Below, in pieces: positions 1 to 9,900 of a stretch of DNA of 64,000 nt. The translations under genes and the position numbers were made by a program. The stretch comes from Paenibacillus sp. Soil766 (GTDB lineage: Bacteria > Bacillota > Bacilli > Paenibacillales > NBRC-103111). The notes under the pieces were generated by a model. It was not told the DNA's origin, searched no databases, and worked only from the letters and a program-made list of their open reading frames with translations. The stretch spans positions 90,021 through 154,020 of the forward strand of contig NZ_LMSJ01000010.1 in assembly GCF_001428105.1 (NCBI RefSeq), written 5' to 3'. Position 1 is the stretch's first letter. Each line of letters opens with the position of its first letter.

Positions 1-1401
1 CAAGGTACTTCCAGACGGCCATACCGGAACTGTTCCGTTAGCTGCAATGAAATAATCGTAAAGCTTAATTTCCACCGTACCGATTTTCTCTAAATAGGTG
101 GAGAAAAAAGATACCGTTTTTCCCGTATCCCCTACCGTAGGTCTCTTACTAGCCGTTGATAGCGGGAAGGTAGAGCCTGGGACTTCCATTTTCGTAGACG
201 CATAACCTTTATTGTCCGCCACATAGATATCCGAATCGTCTTGGCTTTCATTCGTTTTTACCTCGTAAGCGACATATCCACCATTTCGGCTAATGGAAGG
301 AAACTGGCTGTCTCCCGGGTGTTGAGACCCATCGGCACGATTGGAAACCCTACTGAAACTTTCCTCGATATGATCATACACATAGATATCTGCTTTGTTG
401 TTGTTATCCCCTGGGGCCAAATTACTGCTGAGCGTGGCAAAAGCCACATAACGGCCATCTCCACTAATCGAAGGCGAGTTTCCTTCCGAGATACGCTGCA
501 GTGTTTTTCCTGCCTCGGCATTTCGATCGTATATATACACACTGTTCGTCCCGACATGATCCTCAAGATCCGTCAGCTTCGCCTTCGAGACAAAAGCGAT
601 TTGCTTGCCATCCACGCTGATGGAAGGACCCCAGCTGTCATTGTTGTAAGTATCTTCTTTAGGAATACTGATACGTTCCAACTTCGAACCTAATCCTGAG
701 TGGTTATAGAGATACACGTCACGGTTATCGTTCGTATCTCCTGGCACCAAGCCCTTGGCCTCCGTATCAAATGCGATATATTGGCCATCGGCACTGATGG
801 ATACATAGTCCCTATCTTCTAATCTGTTCTCATTCGCAGAGATGGTACCATTAACCAACTCCAACGTATCCGCAACGCGGTCGTACCGGTAAACTTTAAC
901 CTTTGCGCTTGAAATGTCTTCTGCATACGTATAAGCAAAATATCGAGCATCGGAAGACATCGCAAAATGAATGACCGTTCCGGTTATATCCGGCGTACGA
1001 ATGATCTGAATTATACCCGTACTGCGGTCCTGTAAAGCTACTACCTTCCGCCTGCTCGCCTGCTCGTCATCCAACGGGTAGGTCATCATTGCCAAGTACT
1101 TTTCATCCGCGCTGAGCATCGTAATCGGTGTGTCATAGGTGGCGTAGATCATGGAAAAGAACCCATGGTTCAGCTTATTAAGCAAATTCCAGGAAAGTGG
1201 TGTTCCTGTGAATTCGGGTATTGACGTAACTGCTGCGTTCTTTCCGCCAGGGCCGTACACGGCCTCAGTTATGGATGGTGATGGACTGCTGCCTGAATCC
1301 GTCGCACCGACCGCAACAGGCACCACACTGGTTGCCAGCAATGTCACAACCAAAATAACAGAAAGCTTTTCCCTCAAAGATTTAAAAAAACCTAGTCTCA
1401 T
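1..1401 (-). CDS. Exported TolB/WD40-like beta-propeller protein, C-terminus outside window
   Basis: This gene runs off the left edge of the window, so only the first 467 codons are seen. The ATG at 1401 follows a GGAGG ribosome site 11 bases upstream. The N-terminus is a signal peptide (basic MRLGFFKSLREK, then a hydrophobic stretch ending near VAVGA). The rest contains repeated blocks of the type SISADGQYIAFDT, SISVDGKQIAFVS, SISGDGRYVAFAT and SISRNGGYVAYEV, each followed by a strand such as DIYVYD. This is the WD40-like/TolB propeller pattern. Such proteins are exported and often bind other proteins or carbohydrate; no enzymatic motif is visible. Its partner and role cannot be told. It lies at the outer end of the accessory region. 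Confidence 0.75.
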   Translation of the reverse strand, partial: MRLGFFKSLREKLSVILVVTLLATSVVPVAVGATDSGSSPSPSITEAVYGPGGKNAAVTSIPEFTGTPLSWNLLNKLNHGFFSMIYATYDTPITMLSADEKYLAMMTYPLDDEQASRRKVVALQDRSTGIIQIIRTPDITGTVIHFAMSSDARYFAYTYAEDISSAKVKVYRYDRVADTLELVNGTISANENRLEDRDYVSISADGQYIAFDTEAKGLVPGDTNDNRDVYLYNHSGLGSKLERISIPKEDTYNNDSWGPSISVDGKQIAFVSKAKLTDLEDHVGTNSVYIYDRNAEAGKTLQRISEGNSPSISGDGRYVAFATLSSNLAPGDNNNKADIYVYDHIEESFSRVSNRADGSQHPGDSQFPSISRNGGYVAYEVKTNESQDDSDIYVADNKGYASTKMEVPGSTFPLSTASKRPTVGDTGKTVSFFSTYLEKIGTVEIKLYDYFIAANGTVPVWPSGSTL

Positions 1402-1592
1402 ATACAAGATTCCCTCCACCAATTGATACACACTGTATCATTATAGCAGATAATTATTTGGAAATCTGTTAGTTGACACACATTTATTTACGACAAACCA
1501 GCAATATGTAAAAAAAACAGCAACCTGTAAAACTAATAGTACTAAAGTGAACCCTCTAGGGGTTCAACTCTCTGTTTGTCCCACCATGAAAA

Positions 1593-1620
1593 CAAAAGAC
1601 ACCCGAATGGGTGTCTTTTG
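1593..1620. terminator. Hairpin terminator, 12-bp perfect stem
   Basis: CAAAAGACACCC pairs perfectly with GGGTGTCTTTTG across a 4-base loop. A T-rich run follows on the minus strand, so it can end transcription of the SLH gene that stops at 1805. It directly abuts a 14-base match to the ssrA 3' end (1620-1633). Confidence 0.75.
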
Positions 1621-1660
1621 AGGTGAGGGGAGTATTGAAATGTCCATTTAACTTGCTCCG
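1620..1660 (-). other. Possible third displaced ssrA 3' fragment
   Basis: The minus strand carries ACTCCCCTCACCTC at 1633-1620, identical over 14 bases to the T-arm/acceptor end of the tmRNA gene (17680-17667). It sits directly before a hairpin terminator, as the real ssrA end does. Beyond the 14 bases only scattered similarity (TGTCC) is seen, so this may be a short att-like core or chance. Confidence 0.35.
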
Positions 1661-1804
1661 AAGCCCACTCACCGATGACTACCTTAGCGGTACATTTCAA
1701 TGCCGTGCTCCCTCCGCATACGCTCCGGTCCGCGCGGACTGAACCCGGTATTCCCAATTCATTGGAACCGTGCTTCGTTGCTCTTACAAGTAAAATTATG
1801 GGGC

Positions 1805-3508
1805 TCAGTTAATAAATTTCACTGCAGTCAGCATCCGTTTCAGCATTGTCACCGCTTGGGCACGGGTCGCTTGGCCACTTGGATCGATGGTCGCATCCGT
1901 CATTCCAGAGATCAGGCCAGCTTGAACAGCAGCTGCCATCTCCGCTTGCGCCCAGTTGATTGACTTGGCGTCTTGATATTGACCCAACAAAGTGCTTTGC
2001 TCGTCGGCGGAAACTGCAGTGGTGGTGCCGGTGTAATTGATGGCACGGATCATCATCGCGGTCAGTTCCTCACGCGTGATCGATGCATCCGGCCTGAACG
2101 CGCCGTCTTCGTAGCCGTTGACGAGGCCGGCATTCACCGCTGTCGCTACTGCTTGCGCATACCATGCAGTGGAAGCCACGTCCTTGAAGCCGTTAGAAGC
2201 CACAGAGCTGGTCAAACCCAACGCGCGAACAACAAGTGCAGCAAATTCGGCGCGGGAGATGCTGCGGTCGGCGTCAAATGTATGACTGCTTACACCGTCG
2301 ACTATCAGCTTGTTCGCCAGCAGCTCAATGTCCGCTTTAGCCCAGTGATTTTGAATGTCATCGAAAGTCTTGTTGTTCTGAACAACGGTGTAAATGCTGT
2401 TGCCGTTACGCTTGAATGTCGCTATAGTCGATCCGTTTTTCGTTTCGAAAAAAGTCGGCACGAACACAAGAGTTTTCGTTGTTTCGTCGTACATAACCCC
2501 GGTGAACTTGCTGAAGTCCTGAATCACGCTTAAAATGACCGTACGCGACACGTACGTCTTGCCGAAGGCTACCGTTTCCGACTTCCCATCTTTGCTCACT
2601 GCTTCAACTCTAAAGTCGATAGGATCAGCAAAAATTGTCAAGCCGGTTCTGGAAGCCGCCGCGGTGACGAATTTCACGCTGTCTCCGGTTGGCTTCTGAA
2701 CGGTTATTTTAATCGTCAAATCCGCTGTGCTAACGCCAAGGTCTTTTGCAAGTGCATCCAAAGTCAGCACGGCAAGCGGGAGCGTATAAGACCAAGTGCC
2801 TGAAGTAACCGTGACGCTTCCGCCGGCTTTCGAGGCATCCGACAGCGCTGCCGCCGGCATGCTGATGGAAGTTCCGGAGGTCGAAATCGTTACATTGCTG
2901 GCAGTAGAGAGAGCTGCTTTCAGTATGCTGGAATCTACGTTACCGTTCTTATCCGCTGTAACCTGGGCTCCACTACTTGTCGAGGCAGGGGGACCTGATG
3001 AACCGCCGCCTACAGCTCCTGCCGGTGTCGTTCCGCTGCTCGACTTGATCGTAGTAACCGCAACAGTGAGGGCACTCGATGCGTTGCCGCTCAAATCCTT
3101 AGCTACAACTGAGAACGTATATCCTGTACCAGGAGCTAAGCCGGTCACTTCGTAGGAGGAGTCGTTAACCATTGCCAGCAGAGTGCTGCCATTATACACC
3201 GCATAATTGACCTCACCGGAGTCGTCCGTAGCAGCCGGCCAATTAAGAGTCAGGCTGATTTGACCAAGGTTCGAGTACGTCAATGCTGCATTTTGCGGCC
3301 AGACCGGCGCAAGCCCACTTTTTGTTGCGCTTAACAAGTTTCCAGCAGGGTCGTAGGTGTAGTTAATGGTTGCTCCGTTTTCATAAGTAACGCTTATCAG
3401 ACGGTTCAATTCATCGTAAGTATAGGTAGCAGCTTGAGTCACGGTATTGAAGGTGAAAAAAATGACAAATAGGAACAACCATAATCGAAACGTCTTTATC
3501 GCTCTCAC
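1805..3508 (-). CDS. Exported protein with one YD repeat, FN3 domain and three SLH domains
   Basis: The 567-residue product has a signal peptide (1-26), one RHS/YD-type repeat (YTYDELNRL and NYTYDPAGN, about 28-58), a fibronectin III domain (about 70-150), a Gly/Ser/Thr linker, an uncharacterised domain, and three C-terminal SLH motifs (about 390-565). SLH domains bind pyruvylated cell-wall polymer, so the protein should sit on the wall. The YD repeat ties it to the giant RHS gene upstream, from which it is separated by a transposase remnant. The start is odd: the only start-like codon is GTG at 3508 with no ribosome site ahead of it. The sequence GAGGTGA instead lies 6 bases before an in-frame ATA (fourth codon), as if an ATG had mutated. 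Expression is therefore uncertain. Confidence 0.8.
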   Translation of the reverse strand: MRAIKTFRLWLFLFVIFFTFNTVTQAATYTYDELNRLISVTYENGATINYTYDPAGNLLSATKSGLAPVWPQNAALTYSNLGQISLTLNWPAATDDSGEVNYAVYNGSTLLAMVNDSSYEVTGLAPGTGYTFSVVAKDLSGNASSALTVAVTTIKSSSGTTPAGAVGGGSSGPPASTSSGAQVTADKNGNVDSSILKAALSTASNVTISTSGTSISMPAAALSDASKAGGSVTVTSGTWSYTLPLAVLTLDALAKDLGVSTADLTIKITVQKPTGDSVKFVTAAASRTGLTIFADPIDFRVEAVSKDGKSETVAFGKTYVSRTVILSVIQDFSKFTGVMYDETTKTLVFVPTFFETKNGSTIATFKRNGNSIYTVVQNNKTFDDIQNHWAKADIELLANKLIVDGVSSHTFDADRSISRAEFAALVVRALGLTSSVASNGFKDVASTAWYAQAVATAVNAGLVNGYEDGAFRPDASITREELTAMMIRAINYTGTTTAVSADEQSTLLGQYQDAKSINWAQAEMAAAVQAGLISGMTDATIDPSGQATRAQAVTMLKRMLTAVKFIN

Positions 3509-3642
3509 CTCGAGTATATAAGAATACTTTCTAAAGTTTGAATAAACTGTGTAGGTTTATAAAGCATCACTGGAAGAACCAACAAATAGCTCAACAACAT
3601 ACTTAATATAAGCTCTAGAAATAACGTACACCTTATCACCGC

Positions 3643-3807
3643 TTAATAGCCAATAGAACACCTGAGGAAAGTGAGCTCATTGCGCTCTAACGCGGTAGCC
3701 GTTAAGTCATATTCTCGAACGATATCGCTACGGGACTTTCCACTCTCGTACAACCGTACCATCTAGCTTTTAAATTCGGTCTTGAACTTTCGTCTTTGTT
3801 GGGGCAT
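3643..3807 (-). pseudogene. IS3-family transposase OrfA N-terminal remnant
   Basis: Read on the minus strand from the ATG at 3807, the sequence gives MPQQRRKFKTEFKS, a TAG stop, then MVRLYESGKSRSDIVREYDL before the reading ends at 3643. This is the typical start of IS3-group OrfA proteins (helix-turn-helix with YESGKSRSDI..EYDLT). It holds only about 55 codons, has an internal stop, and has no OrfB behind it. It lies between the end of the RHS gene and the SLH gene, where an immunity gene for an RHS toxin would be expected. Confidence 0.65.
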
Positions 3808-3906
3808 AGTAGATTCGCTCCTTGTCTGGTGAGTTCATTCTACTAGCCCTCTTTTGATGATCTCTCACTTCGTTGCATCTTCATTGGCGATGCTAATGTA
3901 CATTGA

Positions 3907-6900
3907 TCACTCATCCCATGATAAAATCACTTCACTAATCCCTCTCGTAAGTGTGTCTGGAAGATTACCACCAAATCCTTTTGCTATCGTTTTAACACTA
4001 ATATTTTTGTTATTCTTATTGTTTATTACTGAGTTATAACTACCTAGCCAGTTATTTACCTTATTTACTTTCCCATCATTTACACCTTTTATTTTCACTG
4101 TAATAAAGGTACCTACAACGGTATCTTTAACAACATCTGTCCATGTTACCTCTTCACCCATAATTTTCTTAACCGAATTATCAACTGTACTGTCTACTAA
4201 TTTATTAGCAAATCTACCTACCAATTCATTTTTGAAGATGCTACCTATTGGTCCAATTGACCGGGTTATGACCGCTGTAGTAGCACCACCCAAAGTTGAC
4301 ACCGTATATTCCTTCCAACTACTGCTTGGTTTTAGAATTGACCAACCTTTTTTTCCATCCGAAACATTCTGCACGACATCACTAAAATATTTTTCAGCAG
4401 CACCTGATACCCCTCCAACTACAGCCACACCAATAACGATAGGAACTTGTCCGCTAGGGTCGATGTTATTGACCGGATCACCGTTTACATAGGCGTATCG
4501 ATTCAGACTTCTTCCATCCAGTATGCTGCCTTGAATGATGTCCTGATTCATAAATCTCTTTATCTCAGGATTGTAGTATCTGGCCCGCATGTAATACAGC
4601 CCGGTGTCATCCGTCATGATGCCATCGCGACCACTATACAGAAAAGGAGTCGAAGTTGTTCCCGTCCTTTCGATCAACTCACCGTATGTCGTATACGTAA
4701 ATCGATCTGTAACCATACCTGTGTCATCTGTAATAGCGGTTGTGCTTCCACGCACGTCGTAGTGATAGGTGCTAAACGCGCCACTAGTCTCTTGATGTCC
4801 GATTAATCCAATACCATAAACAAACCACGTTGCGTTGCCCTTGGCATCTTTCATAGCTAGAACTTGACTTAACTCAGGCTGAGGATTATTGATAAATTCA
4901 ATCCTCTCATCGTTGTCGATCACCGCTATTCTGTTATTTTCGGCATCATATTCATAAGTCGTGTTACCAGCCTCGATAAGCCGATTTCTGGAATCATAGT
5001 GGAAATTCACCATAACTCCGTTTAACGGTCCATAGGTCATGTTACCATCGGCATCATACTTGACTGTTTGACCGTTAAAGGTGATTAAGCGGTTATTCTT
5101 GTCATAGGTCATGACTGCGTTGTTCATTGTAATCGGCTGCGGATCATTGGATGACTCTTCAACAGTGATATTGCCGATCGAATTATACGAATAATCATTC
5201 TGATTAATGACATTTCCTTTGGCGTCGATTTCCTTTTGCCTGAGGATTCGACCCATTGCATCATAGGATTGAGTCAGTACGGAACCGTTAGCATTTACGG
5301 TCTTGGTGAGTCTACCATTGTGATCATACTCGTAGCGGGTAATTCTATTATCCCAGTCCGTTACCTTCACAAGTCTGTCTGCTTCATCATATTCATAGTT
5401 GACATCTTTACCGTCAGGATAGGTCAGGGTTGCCAAGTTACCCACCGTATCATAAGAGTACTTCGTTGTATTACCTTTACTATCCGTATATTTAACAACC
5501 CTGTTTAATTCATCATACTCTCGGGTAATGGTACCCTTACCATCCGATACAGTGAGCACATTTCCATTAGGATCATACGTATAAGCTACGTTTCCTACAG
5601 GGTCACTAAAGTTTATTAACCTTTCTGCATCGTCATATTTGTGGGTGGTTTCTTGCCCACGTCCATTTTTCATGGAAGCCATCAGGTTCAACGCATTATA
5701 CCCATAGGTTTTCGTAATTCCGATGGCCATTGTTTCTGAAACAAGCCTTCCAGCTACATCAAAACCATAGGTTGTTGTATTTTCGTTAGGATTCGTAAGC
5801 GTTCTTTGATTTCCATTTGCATCAAAAGTCTGTTTACTTTCGCCTCCCAATTCATCAACTGTGGAAACAAGCCTGTTCACTTTGTCATAAACATACTTTG
5901 TGCTTCGGTTCATGGCGTCAATCGATTCAATAAGCCGTCCCACTTTGTCATAGTGGTTAATCACCTGATTGTCAAACGCATCTTCAACAAGGACAGGAAG
6001 ATTCGTAGAGTCATAGGTTGTCGATTGGATTTCATTTCCGTAAGCATCCTTAAGTTTTACCGGACTACCTACAGCATCATATTCCATCGTCACGGCATGG
6101 CCAAGCGCATCTGTGATTGAAACTAGATTACCTGAATCATCATATGCCATCGTCTGCGAGTTTCCTTTGGCGTTCGTGATTTTAGTAAGTCTGCCTTCGT
6201 TATCATAGTTGTATTCGGAGATATAATTTAATGCGTCCGTTATGCTTGTCATTTTACCATTAGCGTTATATGTATATCTGGTTGTGTTCCCTCTGGCATC
6301 TGTCATGGTAATTCTATTACCACTATTATCGTAGGTATAGCTAATTTGATTTTCAAGCGGATCTTTCACGCTAAGAAGGTTACCCGCCGAGTCGTAGGTA
6401 AAGGTACTCGATTTGCCCGCAGCATTTGTAATCTTGCTTATTCTCCAGGCTGCGTCATAATCGTAGAACGTTTCTCCTCCTGCTGCATCCGTGACCTTCT
6501 TCAGCTTTCCGTTCTTGTAGTACGCGTAACCCACCGTGCCTTGGTCTGCTGTGGTCTTGCTCAGTAAATTTCCAGTGTTGTCATAAGTGAGTGTCGTAAC
6601 ATTTCCTAAAGCGTCTATCGTTGTCACCACACGACCTGCAGCATCGTAGGTGCTTCCGCTCGTATTCCCCGACGCATTTGTCACCGTTGTAAGCCGATCC
6701 TCGCCATCGTACTCGGAGAAGGTCTTGTTACCCTTTGGATCAATGGCTTCAATCATCTTTCGGTTACCGTTATACGTAAATCGTGTCGTATTTCCTCTTT
6801 GATCCGTTTCGGTAAGGACATTGCCGCGGCTATCATAGGTGTAAGAAGTTTTATGGCCGGCGGAATTGGTTCGGGATAATTCGTTTCCTGCCGCGTCATA

Positions 6901-9900
6901 CTCATACAACGTCTTTTTCCCTTCTCTGTCCGTTATGCTGATTACCCTGCCGGCTGAATCATATCCAAATGTTGTTGTATTTCCGAGATAGTCGGAGATA
7001 CTTATCAATCTACCATTCTCGTAATAGTAGGAAATGGTGCCTACTCCATCTACGGTTTTGGAGAGCAATTGACCGTACTCAGTATAGGTATATACGGTTG
7101 TAATGCCCCGCTCATCAACACTCGACATGAGGGAGTTCTTTGAATTATAGGTATTCGTCGTCCGTTCTCCGATGGCATTTTCGACAGTCAATAGATTTCC
7201 ATTCGTGTCATAAGTCATCGTAGTAGCTCTACCTTCGGCATCTGTAACGGCCAAAAGATGACCCATGCCATCATAGGTATAAGTGGCCGTATTCCCATTT
7301 GAATCCGTCAGACTGGTGCGGTTGCCATTGCCATCATACGTATAGGTAGTCCTATGACCAAGCTCGTCTTCGATCATTAACAGTTGACCATACCGGTTAC
7401 TTTTATGTTTTCTCGTATTGCCATTTCGATCGGTTATGGTAACGGTTATCTCCCAGCTTTCAGATGTGTCATCATAACTGTAGAGAGTCAAGAGGTTCCC
7501 TTCTACGCCATCATCCTGTGTAACAACCCTGCCCTTGGAATCATACGTATTGGTTAAGAAGATAACTCCCTCAGCAGATGTTTCTGTAAGGACGCGTCCT
7601 TCCGAATCGTAGGTATAGGTAGTCGCCTTACCATTCGCATCCGTTATTTCCGTTAACATGTGAGTGGAGTCATAATGGAAGTTGACCGATCTTCCCAATT
7701 GGTCAGACACACTTTCAACCAATCCAAGAGCGTTGAATTTTACAGTTAATGTCTGACCCGATTGCGGCTCGGTAATAAGAAGTTTCCCTTCCATGTTTGT
7801 TACCGTAACGGTTCCGCCATTCCTGTCTAGCATTTTCGTCAGATTACCTGATGGATCGAAGAAGTAAGTGTTCTGGTCACCGAATGTCAAAGTATACGTT
7901 CCGTCTGCATGTCGCTTTAACGCATTGTCATTGGCATTGAGCGTTTTGGAGTAGTATTCCTGCTCAACCATTCCTTGCTCATTTGCAAGCAGAATAGCAC
8001 CGTCCGCTCTCTTACTGCCATGTACCTTACCTTCTATTGCGTCCTTGCTAAAGAACTGGGTGTAGCTTGAAGCTGACCAACGAACCCCGATCGTTCCATC
8101 TTCTTGGAGTTCAAGTCTTGTCTCGTAGTTATGGCTCCAACCTTTCCCTAATTGACCTTCGTTTAATAGCAAGGAGTTGTACCGGAGGCTGAAGGGGACT
8201 ACATTTGAACCAAAAGCGCTAAGCGCTTCTCTTTCAAGTACATAAGCTCCATTGGTTGTATCTACCGGGTCTCCCCACAGTGAACCATCATCGATATATT
8301 GAATCTTATACTTGGTTACATGGCTAGGTATGGTTGTTATGGTCACGGGAACTTCCGTGGTACTATCGCCTGATGTGACCGAGAATGCTTCTTTCAGCCT
8401 GTAATAAACTTCATCCCGGTCTCCCACAGCACTAAAGTTTGTAACGTAAGTTCCGTACAAGCTTTCTCCTGGATTGAGCACGCCAACTCCTACCGAGTCG
8501 CCTGTCTGTAGGAACGGGAGAGACTTCTGTGCATCGATTGATGTTATGTAGAATGATGCGCCGCCCTCATATCTTTCCTTCTTTTTATTCCCATCCGGAT
8601 CGATAATAACTACTTCATGTACAGTTGTTGGTTCGCTGTATGCGCCAAAGTTTGTCTTTAGGTTATAAATCGGTATGTCAGACTCATTCGTAATTCTGAA
8701 CTGTGCATAATACAGCTCACCAATATAGGCTGAATCTTCCGCCTCTACATAAATATGCAGTGCATCCCCTCCCCAAACACGGAGTGGTTCTGATGTCTTA
8801 AAAGTAGTGCTTACAGGAGCGGAGAACGGCATCAATGCTCCGTTGAAATCCGCTTCAAGATTGTAGCTGCCCTTCTTATCTCCTCTAACAATCCATTTAA
8901 CTTCTTTTGTTTCCTGTCCCGCAATATCTCCTATGTGAATTGTTGGGCTTTGTTCTTCCTCTGTTGGAGCAAGTGTAAGTCCATCTGGAAGCTTTAATGT
9001 AGCTGCTGAGTCCGCAATTACAAACTGCGGATCTGCCATATTATACATGGATAGCCCTACTTCAAAAAACTCTTTTAACCACGAGACTTCCTTTGGAATG
9101 GTAAGGAACGCAAGGGTTGGCGGTATTTCAGGATGGTTTTCATACGCAATAGCTTTCGGATAAGCGTATCCTACACTCCCATTTCCGCCGACTCCCCCAT
9201 AGGATATAGGACCACTGCCGCCTAATATGTTTCCATATCCGTTTAATATGATATATTCTACAGGCAGTGGCTGCTGGGCAAACGTCAGGTGAACCTCAAA
9301 TTTAAATACATGTTGGTTTTCAGGAGCGTTAACATCGATACCTTCAGCTACGATTTCTTCCAATGACATACGATGAACATTCAGATCTCCAACAACAAGC
9401 TTTGCTTTTTTGATTCTTACTGTAACCTGAGTTCCCTGGTACTGTTTAACTTCCGACATGACTTCAGCTGGCAAATACCCCGTTTTGTATGCAGAAACCC
9501 CGTACTTACCTGGTATAGCTACAACTGTAGCCATACCGTTACCATCAGTAATAAAATTCTTCGGCACATTATCAGGGAAATTAACATACACATTTGCCCC
9601 GGGAATGACCGCTCCGGTATCGCTATCAATTACCCTAACTTGTAATGATCCAACCTGCTGCCCTGGATAAACAGTCAAGATCATAGTATCGCTTGCTGTA
9701 TTTCCAGAAGGGTCTGTAACCGTCAAAGTTACGGTATAACTCCCTGCCGATGCATAAATGTGTGTCGGTTGGGATAAGTTGGAGATTGTCCCGTCTCCCA
9801 AATCCCACAAATAGGCAGCAACCCTGTCATTGTCTTTAGATCGCGTACCATCGAAAGCTACTTCCGCTCCGGCAGTTGCAGTTCGGTCGTTACCCGCCTT

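Noticed and set aside
1542..1757. Open frame of 71 codons on the minus strand
   Set aside because: It runs through the terminator hairpin and the ssrA-like fragment, has no ribosome site and no recognisable similarity.
5000..8000. Regular repeats that could suggest a CRISPR array
   Set aside because: The repeats are degenerate, in frame and encode YD motifs of the RHS protein; there are no constant repeats with unique spacers.
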